Positions 23,421 through 32,600 of a stretch of 32,932 nucleotides of DNA are shown here, in pieces (positions within the stretch are counted from its first letter, which is position 1; the number at the start of each line of letters is the position of its first letter). The DNA is from an uncultured Ruminococcus sp. (GTDB lineage: Bacteria > Bacillota > Clostridia > Oscillospirales > Acutalibacteraceae). The position numbers were made by a program, and so were the translations under genes. The stretch covers positions 1 to 32,932 of the forward strand of contig CADASG010000045.1 in assembly GCA_902790475.1 (NCBI GenBank), read 5' to 3'. The notes beneath the pieces are model-generated. The model was not told the DNA's origin and ran no database searches. It saw nothing but the letters and a program-made list of their open reading frames with translations.

Positions 23421-23464
23421 CGCGTACTTTGTGTCGGATGTATATTTTAGGTCGGCGTTTCGCG
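23421..23464 (-). repeat. 44-bp REP-like element, copy 5 (diverged)
   Basis: Nearly identical to copy 4, from which it arose by the tandem duplication. The CGCG ends and the 44-bp length are kept. Confidence 0.65.
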
Positions 23465-23582
23465 GGAAAGGATGTGCTTGATGAGAAGCCATCCTATACT
23501 CACAATAACGTCTATTTTAGTTAAATTTTTATGCTTGGTTAGTATTTTAATTGGCAGTTACAGAAGGATTGAAACATAACCC

Positions 23583-23699
23583 TGTATGGGCTTGCATTGC
23601 AAGCCCGTTGTGCCGATGTTGTTTTCCTGTCCGTATGTTGATAGGAATAAAACGTTTAGTTCAGCAACCTCAGGCGGACGCGCAATGCGCGCCCCTACG
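23583..23699. repeat. Family-2 intergenic repeat, copy b
   Basis: It starts TGTATGGGCTTGCATTGCAA and ends GCGCAATGCGCGCCCCTACG, with the same two internal hairpins as the copy at 5271-5384. It lies in the accC-fabZ gap. Confidence 0.8.
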
Positions 23700-23764
23700 C
23701 CGAGGTTTGATAATTTTCGGGAGATTGCGATTAAATAAAACGTTTGTTTATATTCTGAATTAGA

Positions 23765-23901
23765 TGTCATTTCGACCAAGTGGAGCGAAGCGGAACGCGT
23801 GGAGAAATCTCCTTCGGCGACGCAGCATTGTTCCCTATCAGGGAGATTTCTCGGCTATTCGCTGACGCGAATTCGGCTCACGCCGACCGCTCGAAATGAC
23901 A
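23765..23901. repeat. Family-1 repeat with full inverted ends, copy e (137 bp)
   Basis: It has the same length and nearly the same sequence as 5461-5597, with perfect 11-bp inverted ends TGTCATTTCGA and TCGAAATGACA. Confidence 0.82.
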
Positions 23902-23954
23902 TATGGAGGGAACGTGCCAACCTCGCGTAACAGCAGCAGATTAGCGTTTCAACC

Positions 23955-24312
23955 TGTAGGGGCTTGCATTGCAAGCCCGCTGTGCCGCATTTTCCAGAAC
24001 GTCCGTTTTTTCTACCGGATTCCAACGTTAGGCTATATCGAATAACGCTGAACGTAAAGATAACCATCTGCCGTGTAAATCCTCCGTTGCGCCTTTAGGG
24101 CGCGACATCTCCTTTAACAAAGGAGGCTTTGGTGCGGCGACAAAGGTTGTCTTTTTGTCCGTATGATGATATGAGCAAAGCGTTTCTACGTAGAAAAGGA
24201 AAACGATTACGGTTTCTCGCGTAACGGCGACATTACCTTTCATGCCGCCCCATAGTCCGCAAGCTGACAGCGGCGGCACGCCGACTGCGGACGCGCAATG
24301 CGCGCCCCTACG
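23955..24312. repeat. Family-2 repeat opened by a family-3 block
   Basis: The left end TGTAGGGGCTTGCATTGCAA (from 23955) and the right end GCGCAATGCGCGCCCCTACG (to 24312) are those of family 2. The sequence between them, 23981-24284, is the family-3 block also seen at 18352-18665. That block contains CCTTTAGGGCGCGACA, AACAAAGGAGGCTTTGGTGC and CTTTCATGCCGCCCCATAGT. Family 3 thus inserted within family 2. No gene is supported. Confidence 0.78.
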
Positions 24313-24350
24313 CCGATAATGGATATTTTTCGGACATCAGAAAAAATTCT

Positions 24351-24414
24351 AACCCCTATTTATCCAACCGGGAGCCAAACGCCGGAACCACACCAACCTG
24401 TCTGCCCGACCGAA
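24351..24414. repeat. 3'-flank repeat (family 5), copy b
   Basis: AACCCCTATTTATCCAACCG followed by CCAACCTGTCTGCCCGACCG, as at 5635-5699. It lies about 30 bases beyond the fabZ stop codon. No terminator hairpin is visible between fabZ and this repeat. Confidence 0.65.
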
Positions 24415-24441
24415 ACTCTCCACTCTCCACTGAAAAACGCC

Positions 24442-24858
24442 TTATTCCTTTATCAATGCAAATGAAAGCTCCGCGCTGACGCAGAGCTTGCCGTCAACGT
24501 AGCCCTTTGCGTCGATGAAATAGAAAGATCCCCTGTTTTTAGTGAGGGTGCATACGCTTTCGAGCGTGTCGCCCGGTCTGACGGGGTTTTTGAATTTCAC
24601 GTTGTTCATCTTTGTAAAGTAAGGCGTGCAGCCGCTCGCTTTGTCGGCGAGCAGGCAGCAGCTTGCCTGTCCCATCATTTCGCACAGGATAACGCCCGGG
24701 ACAACGGGATTGCCGGGGAAATGCCCCTGCAAAAAGAACTCGTCGCCCTTGACAGTGTACCTGCCCTTTGCGGTGGTTTCATCTATTGTTTCGGATTCCT
24801 CCACCAGCAGCATATTGTCGCGGTGGGGGAGTATCTTTTTGATTTCTTCCTGATTCAT
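24442..24858 (-). CDS. fabZ: 3-hydroxyacyl-ACP dehydratase
   Basis: FabZ removes water from 3-hydroxyacyl-ACP in each elongation round. The 138-residue hot-dog protein has the active-site His46 in GHFPGNPVVPGV and Glu60 in CEMMGQ. The ATG follows AAGAGGT, which overlaps the accB stop region 9 bases upstream. It is the last gene of the fabK-to-fabZ cluster before the repeat block. Confidence 0.96.
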   Translation of the reverse strand: MNQEEIKKILPHRDNMLLVEESETIDETTAKGRYTVKGDEFFLQGHFPGNPVVPGVILCEMMGQASCCLLADKASGCTPYFTKMNNVKFKNPVRPGDTLESVCTLTKNRGSFYFIDAKGYVDGKLCVSAELSFALIKE

Positions 24859-24867
24859 AATTACCTC

Positions 24868-25290
24868 TTAACGGATTTGGAACAGCGGCTGACCGTATTC
24901 AACCAGTTCTCCGTTGATCGCGAGCACGGCGGTGATCTCGCCGTCCTCCTCAGCCTGTATCTCGTTCATGCACTTCATCGCTTCGATGATGCACACTACG
25001 TCGCCCTTTTTGACCTTTTTGCCGACGCTGACATATGGCTGTGCGTCGGGTGAGGGAGCGGTATAGAACACGCCGACGATCGGCGCTTTGAGGGTCTTGT
25101 CGCTGTCCGCCGCTGCGGGAGCTTCGGGAACCTCGGCGACTGCCGCGGGCTGGGCGTTCACGGCTACACAGCCTGCCGTGCCGTTTTTCTCAAGACGGAT
25201 CGAGTTGATCTCGTCCGAGAGCTCTATTGAAGCAAGGGAGCTGTCCTCCAGCACCTTGATATATTCCTTTAAGGTTGCAATGTCGATCAT
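24868..25290 (-). CDS. accB: Biotin carboxyl carrier protein of acetyl-CoA carboxylase
   Basis: This protein carries the biotin that moves between AccC and AccA/AccD. I choose the ATG at 25290, giving 140 residues: CGGAGGAAATC stands directly in front of it, while the longer in-frame TTG start at 25305 would put that ribosome site inside the gene. The N-terminal helix region is followed by a Pro/Ala-rich linker (48-62) and the biotinyl domain, with biotin on Lys106 in EAMKCMNEI. The gap from the fabF stop is 11 bases. Confidence 0.96.
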   Translation of the reverse strand: MIDIATLKEYIKVLEDSSLASIELSDEINSIRLEKNGTAGCVAVNAQPAAVAEVPEAPAAADSDKTLKAPIVGVFYTAPSPDAQPYVSVGKKVKKGDVVCIIEAMKCMNEIQAEEDGEITAVLAINGELVEYGQPLFQIR

Positions 25291-25301
25291 GATTTCCTCC
25301 G

Positions 25302-26531
25302 TCAAACTTTTTTGAATACAACACAGGCGTCGTGACCGCCGAAGCCCAAATTGGTAGAGGCGGCGACGTTGATATCGCGCTTTACGGCTGTGTTGGGAGT
25401 ATAGTTGAGGTCAAGTCCCTCGTCGGGCTCGTCAAGGTGAATCGTGGGCGGTATCATGCCCGTCTCGAGCGCCTTGACAGCCGCGATAGCCTCGATAGCG
25501 CCCGTCGCGCCCAGCATGTGTCCGGTCATGGACTTGGTTGAGCTGATGTTGCAGTCGTAAGCCTTTTGACCGAGGGCGTTCTTGATCGCCATTGTTTCGG
25601 TCATGTCGTTGAGGTGGGTGCTCGTGCCGTGCGCATTGATATAGATCTGCGCGTCGTCGGATACTCCTGCCTCCGCAAAGGCTATTTCGATCGCCCTGCG
25701 CAGACCTGCGCCCTCGGGGTCGGGAGCGGTGACGTGGTGAGCGTCGCAGGTATTGCCGTAGCCTGCGAATTCCGCGTATATTTTGGCGCCCCTCGCCTTG
25801 GCGTGCTCATATTCCTCGAGCACCATCACACCTGCGCCCTCGCCCATAACAAAGCCGTCGCGGTCTTTGTCAAACGGACGTGAAGCCTTGTCGGGGTCGG
25901 GATTTGTTGTCAGCGCCTTCATGTTCTGGAAGCCTGCTATGGTGAGACGGTGAACTACCGCCTCTGCGCCGCCTGCGATCACCGCGTCGGCGTAGCCGTC
26001 CTTTACGGCGTGAAACGCCTCGCCGACGGAGTTCGTTCCCGAGGCGCATGCGCTCATAACAGAGAGCGACACGCCCTTTGCCTTGAATCTGATAGCCACG
26101 TTGCCCGTGGCGATGTTGCCTATCATCATGGGAATAAAGAAGGGGCTGACCTTGCGCGAACCGCCGTGATCGAGACCGACGGTGTTGTTCACAAAGGTTT
26201 CCAGTCCGCCGATACCTGCGCCGATATACACGCCTAAGCGCTCCTCGTCGATCGTGCCCAAAATGCCGCTGTCGTCCACTGCCTGCTGTGCCGCCGCTAT
26301 GGCGTACTGACAGTAGAGATCGAGCTTTTTGGCTTCTCTTTTTTCAAAATACCGTTCGGGCGCGAAATCCCTTACCAGACCTGCGATATGTACCTTGAGA
26401 TCGCTTGTGTCAAAGCGGTCGATCTCACGGATACCGTTTACTCCGCCGAGCATATTTTGCCACATCGTGGGGATATCGTTTCCCACGGGGCTGACCGCGC
26501 CCAAACCTGTTACTACTACTCTTCTTGCCAT
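25302..26531 (-). CDS. fabF: 3-oxoacyl-ACP synthase II
   Basis: FabF condenses malonyl-ACP with growing acyl-ACP. The 409-residue thiolase-fold enzyme has the Cys162-His301-His338 triad: Cys in SACASG, His in NAHGTST and His in MTGHMLGA, with Lys333 nearby. The ATG follows ACGGAGGA and lies 20 bases behind fabG. With fabH not in the window, initiation of synthesis must use an enzyme encoded elsewhere. Confidence 0.97.
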   Translation of the reverse strand: MARRVVVTGLGAVSPVGNDIPTMWQNMLGGVNGIREIDRFDTSDLKVHIAGLVRDFAPERYFEKREAKKLDLYCQYAIAAAQQAVDDSGILGTIDEERLGVYIGAGIGGLETFVNNTVGLDHGGSRKVSPFFIPMMIGNIATGNVAIRFKAKGVSLSVMSACASGTNSVGEAFHAVKDGYADAVIAGGAEAVVHRLTIAGFQNMKALTTNPDPDKASRPFDKDRDGFVMGEGAGVMVLEEYEHAKARGAKIYAEFAGYGNTCDAHHVTAPDPEGAGLRRAIEIAFAEAGVSDDAQIYINAHGTSTHLNDMTETMAIKNALGQKAYDCNISSTKSMTGHMLGATGAIEAIAAVKALETGMIPPTIHLDEPDEGLDLNYTPNTAVKRDINVAASTNLGFGGHDACVVFKKV

Positions 26532-26551
26532 ATTTTCCTCCGTGGTTTTCC

Positions 26552-27295
26552 TCAGATAGCCAGTCCGCCGTCTACGCGGATGACCTCGCCCGTCACATAA
26601 GCCGCTTCGTCGGAGCAGAGGAACGCCACGACGTTTGCGACGTCCTCGGGCGTGCCGATGCGCTTCGCCGGGATCTGCGCTTTCATGGTTTCCTTGACCT
26701 TGTCGGAAAGCACGTTTGTCATGTCGGTGCCGATGTAGCCGGGAGCGACCGCGTTCACGGTAACGCCCCTGCCTGCCAGCTCGCGCGCCGCAGATTTTGT
26801 CAGACCGATGATGCCTGCCTTTGAAGCGGAGTAGTTAGCCTGTCCCGCGTTGCCGATGATACCGACGATGGAGGAGGTGCTGACGATCCTGCCCGAGCGC
26901 TTTTTCATAAAATGCCTGTAGGTGTGCTTTATCATATTAAAGGTGCCCTTGAGGTTGACGTCGATGACCGCGTCAAAATCGGCTTCCTCCATATTGAGCA
27001 CCAGCTTGTCGCGGGTAATGCCCGCGTTGTTTATCAAAAAGTCGATGCCGCCGAAGTCCTCTATCACCTTGTCCACAGCTTTCTTTGACTCGGCGAAGTC
27101 GGACACGTCGCAAAAATACTGCCCGACCTTAACGCCGTAACCGCTCAGCTCCTGCACGGCATTTTCGCCCTCGGCAGGGTCGCCGACGTATAAGATCGCG
27201 ATATTCGCGCCGCCCTCGGCGAGCTTTTTGGCGATCGCAAGACCGATGCCGCGCGAGCCGCCCGTTACGACGGCGGTTTTATTTTCAAATTTCAT
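26552..27295 (-). CDS. fabG: 3-oxoacyl-ACP reductase
   Basis: FabG reduces 3-oxoacyl-ACP with NADPH. The 247-residue protein is a classical short-chain dehydrogenase: TGGSRGIG at 11-18, NNAG at 89-92, and the Ser142, Tyr155, Lys159 triad (YSASK). The ATG at 27295 is chosen because TTGGAGGTATAT lies directly upstream; an in-frame TTG four codons earlier overlaps that site. It ends with the common VTGEVIRVDGGLAI. The gap to fabD is 22 bases. Confidence 0.97.
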   Translation of the reverse strand: MKFENKTAVVTGGSRGIGLAIAKKLAEGGANIAILYVGDPAEGENAVQELSGYGVKVGQYFCDVSDFAESKKAVDKVIEDFGGIDFLINNAGITRDKLVLNMEEADFDAVIDVNLKGTFNMIKHTYRHFMKKRSGRIVSTSSIVGIIGNAGQANYSASKAGIIGLTKSAARELAGRGVTVNAVAPGYIGTDMTNVLSDKVKETMKAQIPAKRIGTPEDVANVVAFLCSDEAAYVTGEVIRVDGGLAI

Positions 27296-27317
27296 ATATA
27301 CCTCCAAACAGGTTCCG

Positions 27318-28223
27318 TTATGATAACGTGATTTTATCTATGTCCTCGGGGGTCTCTGCCTTAAAAGCCCTGACCTCGGGGCTGATGCGCTTGATCAAAC
27401 CCGTCAGGGTCTTGCCCACTCCGACCTCGATAAAGGTATCCGTACCGTCCGCGATCATGTTTTCCACGATCGACTGCCATCTGACGGGGCTTTCGACCTG
27501 CGCCTTTACCAGCGCCTTGTAATCGCCCTCATACGGCTTTGCGGTCACGTCGGAGTAGATCACCGTTCGCGGCTCCGAGAATGTTATATCCTTCATGTAA
27601 TCGGCAAGTCCCTGCGCCGCCTGAGCCATGAACGGCGAATGGAACGCGCCGCTGACAGCCAAAAGCTTCGCCTTGCCGCCTGCTTCCTTCACCGCCTGAC
27701 AAAAAGCCTCGGCGTTTTCGCCTGCCGTGGCTACGACGGTCTGGGCAGGGGAGTTGTAGTTGACGGGGTAGGTTGACCCGAACCGCCGGCAGATCTCCTC
27801 GACCTGAGCCGCAGTCAGCTTCATGACCGCCGCCATTGCGCCGGGATTTTCACGCGCTGCCTTGTCCATAAGCTCTCCGCGTTTGCACACCAGCCTGAAC
27901 GCTTCCTCGTCGCTGAGCATCCCCGAGAACGCAAGCGCCGCTATCTCGCCCAGAGAAAAACCTGCAACGGAGTCGGGAGTGATCCCGCGCTCGGTCAGCG
28001 CGTAAGCCGCTGCAAGATCCGCCGCGAAAACGCAGGGTTGGGTGTTGACGGTTTGGCACAGCTCCTCGGCGCTGCCCTCAAAGCACTGCCGCGAGGTGCC
28101 GCTGCGCACACTGTCCGCCATGTCAAAGACCGCTTTGGCAGCAGGAGAGGCTTCCGCCATCGCTTTGCCCATGCCGCTGTACTGCGCTCCCTGACCCGAA
28201 AAAACGAATGCTATTTTACCCAT
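27318..28223 (-). CDS. fabD: Malonyl-CoA:ACP transacylase
   Basis: FabD loads malonyl groups onto ACP. The 301-residue protein has GQGAQYSGMG near the N-terminus, the nucleophile Ser90 in GFSLGE, Arg115, and His195 in SGAFHSPFM. The start overlaps the end of fabK by 13 bases, and its ribosome site (GGAG) lies within fabK, which indicates translational coupling. Confidence 0.96.
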   Translation of the reverse strand: MGKIAFVFSGQGAQYSGMGKAMAEASPAAKAVFDMADSVRSGTSRQCFEGSAEELCQTVNTQPCVFAADLAAAYALTERGITPDSVAGFSLGEIAALAFSGMLSDEEAFRLVCKRGELMDKAARENPGAMAAVMKLTAAQVEEICRRFGSTYPVNYNSPAQTVVATAGENAEAFCQAVKEAGGKAKLLAVSGAFHSPFMAQAAQGLADYMKDITFSEPRTVIYSDVTAKPYEGDYKALVKAQVESPVRWQSIVENMIADGTDTFIEVGVGKTLTGLIKRISPEVRAFKAETPEDIDKITLS

Positions 28224-29161
28224 TTTGCCGCTCCGTTCAAAACTTCCTCAGCCTGCGCGAACATTTCCTCAATGATCTCGCGCGCAGACTGTTCTTTTTT
28301 CACCATGCTTGCCACCTGACCGGCGAGGACGCAGCCGTTTTTCACGTCGCCCTCACGTGCTGCGAGCCTGAGCACTCCGGCTCCCATCTTCTCGAGCTCC
28401 TCGTCGGAGAATGAGGAAGAGTCGTACTCCGCCTTTTGATAGGCTCTTGTAAAGTCGTTGCGAATAGAGCGCACCGGGTGTCCCAGGCGCTTTCCGGTAA
28501 CCACGGAATCGTGATCCCTTGCCTTTAATACTTTATCCTTATACGCCTGAGAAATCGTACATTCCCGGGCGACCAAAAATCTTGTGCCTACCTGAACGCC
28601 TACTGCGCCCAGCATAAACGCCGCGGCGATCTGTCTGCCGTCGGCAATTCCGCCTGCCGCGATAACGGGTATGGTCACCGCGTCTGCTACCTGCGGAACA
28701 AGCGCCATCGTGGTCAGCTCGCCGACGTGACCGCCGCTTTCGCCGCCCTCGGCGATCAGCGCGTAAGCGCCGCTTCTCTCCATTTTTTTGGCAAGCGCCA
28801 CGCTCGCCACCACGGGGATCACCTTGATGCCTGCTTCAAGCCATTTTGCCATATACTTGCCGGGATTGCCTGCGCCTGTTGTGACGACCGGAACGTTTTC
28901 TTCAATAACGACGTCGGCGACCTCGTCCGCAAAGGGACTCATTAGCATAATGTTGACGCCAAAGGGTCTGTCGGTCATTTCTCTGCATTTTTTTATCTCG
29001 GCTCTGAGCTGTTCGCCGTTGGAGTTCATCGCGGCTATAATTCCGAGTCCGCCGGCGTTGGAAACTCCTGCGGCAAGAGAAGCGTCTGCCACCCATGCCA
29101 TTCCGCCCTGAAAAATCGGGAATTCCAGTTCGAGCTCCTGATCTATTACCGTAGAAATCAT
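28211..29161 (-). CDS. fabK: Enoyl-ACP reductase II (FMN-dependent)
   Basis: FabK carries out the last step of each elongation cycle, reducing enoyl-ACP with NAD(P)H and FMN. The 316-residue TIM-barrel protein has FPIFQGGMAWVADASLA near the start, EGGESGGHVG at 138-147 with His145, and AAGGIADGRQIAAAFMLGA. FabK enzymes are insensitive to triclosan, and no FabI is present here. It is the first gene of the cluster, with an AAAGGAGAT ribosome site and a consensus promoter about 90 bases upstream. In the streptococcal version of this order, fabT, fabH and acpP precede fabK; none of them is here. Confidence 0.95.
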   Translation of the reverse strand: MISTVIDQELELEFPIFQGGMAWVADASLAAGVSNAGGLGIIAAMNSNGEQLRAEIKKCREMTDRPFGVNIMLMSPFADEVADVVIEENVPVVTTGAGNPGKYMAKWLEAGIKVIPVVASVALAKKMERSGAYALIAEGGESGGHVGELTTMALVPQVADAVTIPVIAAGGIADGRQIAAAFMLGAVGVQVGTRFLVARECTISQAYKDKVLKARDHDSVVTGKRLGHPVRSIRNDFTRAYQKAEYDSSSFSDEELEKMGAGVLRLAAREGDVKNGCVLAGQVASMVKKEQSAREIIEEMFAQAEEVLNGAAKWVK

Positions 29162-29249
29162 GTGTCAATCTCCTTTGTTTTTCATCACTGAAACGCAATA
29201 TATCAAGAATAATGCGCCTCAGCACGCAACTATGGCACTATTAATTTCT

Positions 29250-29278
29250 ATCATACAGCAAAACGCCGAAAATGTCAA
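29250..29278 (-). promoter_or_regulatory. Promoter of the fab operon
   Basis: On the minus strand, a perfect TTGACA (29273-29278), 17 bases and TATGAT (29250-29255). The 5' leader before fabK is about 85 bases. I see no clear FapR or FabT site. Confidence 0.82.
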
Positions 29279-29409
29279 TCATTGAATCGCCGCAAAACCC
29301 GACGCGAACTGCGAAGAATCCGTGCGCAGCGACACGATCCCGAAAAACGCGACAAAGCTTCGGCGCGTTTGATTTTGAACGCATAGTCAGCCAAAAGCCG
29401 GTATCGGCA

Positions 29410-29454
29410 AAAAACTCACACCCTCAGCTTTACCGGCTTTGGGTGTGAGTTTTT
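29410..29454. terminator. Bidirectional terminator between the surface-protein unit and fab
   Basis: A perfect 14-bp stem, AAAAACTCACACCC (29410-29423) with GGGTGTGAGTTTTT (29441-29454), has a 17-base loop. The A and T tracts make it usable on either strand. For the minus strand it ends transcription coming from the surface-protein gene and the 40-codon ORF, insulating the fab promoter. The remainder of 29279-29409 shows no gene. Confidence 0.85.
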
Positions 29455-29542
29455 GGTGACGGTTTGTTCTGACGGATCGGAGATCCGTAAGGCGTGGATC
29501 AATATGATACCTGATAAATTGCAGTCAAGCTTTGCGGTTTGG

Positions 29543-29665
29543 TCAGGGATTGGTGACCAACGGTGTTTCGTTCTCCGCATAGCTGATATCGCTTGTCATA
29601 ATTACGTCCTTGCCGTGAAATTTGATGATCTCCAGTTCGGCGCATTCATATTTTTCTTTTTTCAC
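29543..29665 (-). CDS. Small ORF of 40 codons behind the surface protein
   Basis: A GTG start at 29663-29665 is preceded, 7 bases away, by a strong GGAGGG site (29673-29678). The peptide begins MKKEKYECAELEIIKFHGKD, continues with VIMTSDISYAENETPLVTNP and ends at a TGA. It starts 14 bases after the stop codon of the large surface-protein gene and is followed by a terminator, so it is probably the last gene of that operon. It has no signal peptide or membrane segment. The pattern of a charged start, then ELEIIKF and DVIMTS, reminds me of short unannotated Clostridia peptides of the type ExPxxEVIxFxxEDVIxTS. That is memory only. Function unknown. Confidence 0.62.
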   Translation of the reverse strand: MKKEKYECAELEIIKFHGKDVIMTSDISYAENETPLVTNP

Positions 29666-29679
29666 TCGAAAACCCTCCG

Positions 29680-32600
29680 TTATTCGGGAAAATATGCGTT
29701 TGCTGCCTGTGAGTACATGTACAGCGTTTGGGCAACGTGCCTGAGCGAATCAGGCTGGCTGTTGTCGTTTAATACATTGTAGCAGTAGGTCAGCGAACTG
29801 TAGGTCACTTGATAACCGTTGCCGAGGCTTACGGTAAATGCTTCGCTGAGCATTTTTGCGGGGATGTCGCGGATACGCGCGACCAGATAAGAGCCGTTTG
29901 TTTCGGTTTCGACGGTCATACCCTTGTTACAGGAGAAATCGAAGGTTTCATCGCTCTTGAAATAAAGCGAGAGTGTGGTCTGCGAATTCAGCGAGAGCGT
30001 CGCACCCGTAAAGGTCGTGCCTTCGGGGAGGAGCTCGGTCGTTCTGTCATAAGGTCTGCCGATCGTCTGAACGGTCACATTCTCCCAGCCGTTGCTTTCG
30101 ATGTTTTGGTTTGCGGACTGAGCCGTGCTGCCGAACTGTTCCTGAGCCGCCGCGCCGTAATGGAGCATCGCTTTTACAAGCGGAACTGCCGCTGCGAAGG
30201 CTTTCTGTTCCGCAGTACCGTTTTCGTCGGCGTTCGCAATCAAATGATCAGCGTATTTCTTAACGGAATAGGTGTATTGTGTACCCGAACCGCCGTTGCC
30301 GTCAAAAATCTGAGCAGTGATGTTGGAATTCATTTCCTTTGCGGAGACGCTGCACTTGAAAATGTGATAGCCGTCTTCCTCTCTTGCGTTCCGAACCGAG
30401 ATCGTTTCGGTTTCGGTCTTGCCGCCCTCGGGGATAGTGAATCGCATATACGCCGTGCTGCTGTTCGCAATGGCGTCGGAAAGCTTCATATAGAAGTTCA
30501 CGCCGATGTTGCCGTCAAGACTGACAGAATGACCGGCAAGGGAAGCGCCTATGCCGTCGGAGAATTCAAAATTCGCCGCGATCTCCGTATTGTCCGTAAC
30601 GGTAACGGTATAAACGCCGTTTTCTGCTGTCAGAACCGTACCGTTTGCCGTAACGTCGCCTTTTGCGGTATAGCCGTTTTTGACCTTGAACGAAACGGCT
30701 GTGCCGTGTTCGTATTCTTCGGAAGCTGTACCGACAATTTCCATTTCATCCGGGAGAGTTACCGTGTACTTATTGATCTCGAAGGCTGCGTTTATCACAA
30801 CGTCGTCATCGGGCATTGTCAGCGTTGTGCCGTCAAGCGTACCTGCGCTTGCGGTGTAGCCGCTTAATGAATAACCCTCGGCAGGCGTACCGGTGTAGCC
30901 GGGCGTAAGAGCAACATTATCTCCGCTGCCTGCATAGAAAGTATCTCCGTAACTGATGCCGCTGTTGTCCGCGTATGCGGTGATCCCGCTTAATTTGTAT
31001 TCGGTTTGAGCACCGTGGATATCGAGCGTTACACCATCACCGGCGGTGACGGTGCGTGCCGATTTGCCCTGAACTGCGTCGAAGGGCTTTTCGTCAGCGT
31101 CTAAGGGATCTGCGTTATAGTAATAGTAACTGTTTTTGATCTTTGCCGTATTGGTGTTGTGCTGACGGCTGAATACGGCGCTGCCTGAGTAAGCATATTC
31201 CTCACCCTCTGCGGCAGCCGCCGGAGCGCACAGGCAATTATTTATTGTAACGATCTTTGCGTCGCCCTTCCAGCCTATAAAACCGCCGTTTAACGAGCCG
31301 CTTTCACTATTTTGAAGGAGCTTGCCGTTGAATAAGCAGCCGTCAAAGTCGATTGTATATGCGCTGCTGCGACTCCACGCGACAAAGCCGCTGCTGTTGC
31401 CGCCGCTGCATTTGATCACGGCGCTGCTGACGCAGTTTTTGAAGCTGACGGCATTCTCACACAGCCCGACAAAGCCGCCGGCGTTATTCGTCGTGGAATT
31501 GATAACTATGTTGCTTTTGCAGTTCTCAACAGTGACCGCGCCGTAAAGATGTCCGATAAGACCTGAGGCGTTTTCATATGCGGTGTTGATCGTACCGCCG
31601 ACGGTCAGATCACGGAAGGCTGCTGTTCCGTTCACACAGCTGAACGGTGCGCAGAACTGCGCGTCGGCAGTGCGGTTAAAGGTGAGAGTCTTGCCGTTTC
31701 CGTCAAATGTACCCTTGAATCTGCGGGAGCTGTTGCCTGCAGAACGGCTTACGGTGATGCTGTTACCGAGCCTTACGGTCTTACCGCTGAAATCGTTGTA
31801 GGCGGCGTCGTCCAGACATTCGCAGAAGATTTCCCAGCCTGTTTCGTCATGTATGGTGTAGACGTCGTTGTTCTGTGAAAAATGCGCGGCAAGGGGAGTT
31901 TTTGTAAACACAGCCGTATAGATCACATTGCCTGTCGCCGCCGACAATGCAGGAGACCATTCCTTAAAGGTATAGCTGTATTTGCCGTCGCTTGCCTTGA
32001 CGGGTGTTTCGCCGCTGTAGGACGGAACCTCGCCGGGTTCTACCGTGCTTGTTTTCAAAACCGTGTCGCCGTTTTTCCATGTAACGGTATACAGTGTGTT
32101 ATAAACAGCGTTCACGGTGGTATCTGTGTTGCCAACCGTCAGGGTATTTCCGCTGACGGAGCCGGTGTTTACCGAATAATTCTTGAAGATAAAGCCTGAT
32201 TTATCGGAATGCGAAAGGCTGAGCTTATCGCCTGTGCCTGCATAGAACCGGCTGCCGTAATCAAGTCCCGTGCCGTAGGCGGTGATACCGCTTACATTGT
32301 ACAGCGTGCCGTTGCCTTTGTTGATCGTCACATCAGCGCCTGCGGTAACGGTATAACCCTTTTTCCACATATCAAGATTATCCGTACCCATCATCTGCAA
32401 ATAGTAGCTGTTATGGGTATCCACCTTATTCCGTGCAAAAGTGGAACAACCTGTAAGGTCAATACCGATATTTGACGGAGCGAAAACGCTGTCATAAATA
32501 TCAGCGCCGTAGTTTCGCCAGCCGATAAAGCCGCCGCAGGAATTTGTGCTCTGACCTGAGAAGCTTCCGTCAAACAAACAGCCCCTCATGGTGAGGTTAG

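Larger units (their letters stand above)
23294..23522. repeat. Tandem duplication, two units of about 117 bp
   Basis: Two units (23294-23410 and 23411-23522) begin TTTTTTAG and run through CGCGTACTTTGTGTCGG, TTTCGCGGGAAAGGATGTGC and CCTATACTCACAA to ACGTCTATTTT. They differ by a handful of bases. Each unit contains one diverged copy of the 44-bp element (23304-23347 and 23421-23464). The block ends 11 bases upstream of the accC start. Confidence 0.88.

Noticed and set aside
24028-24279. An 83-codon minus-strand ORF in the family-3 repeat
   Set aside because: The equivalent frame is not kept in the other family-3 copy at 18352-18665, and no ribosome site is seen.
29162-29260. FapR or FabT operator in the fabK leader
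   Set aside because: AT-rich words are present, but none matches a consensus that I can state with confidence.
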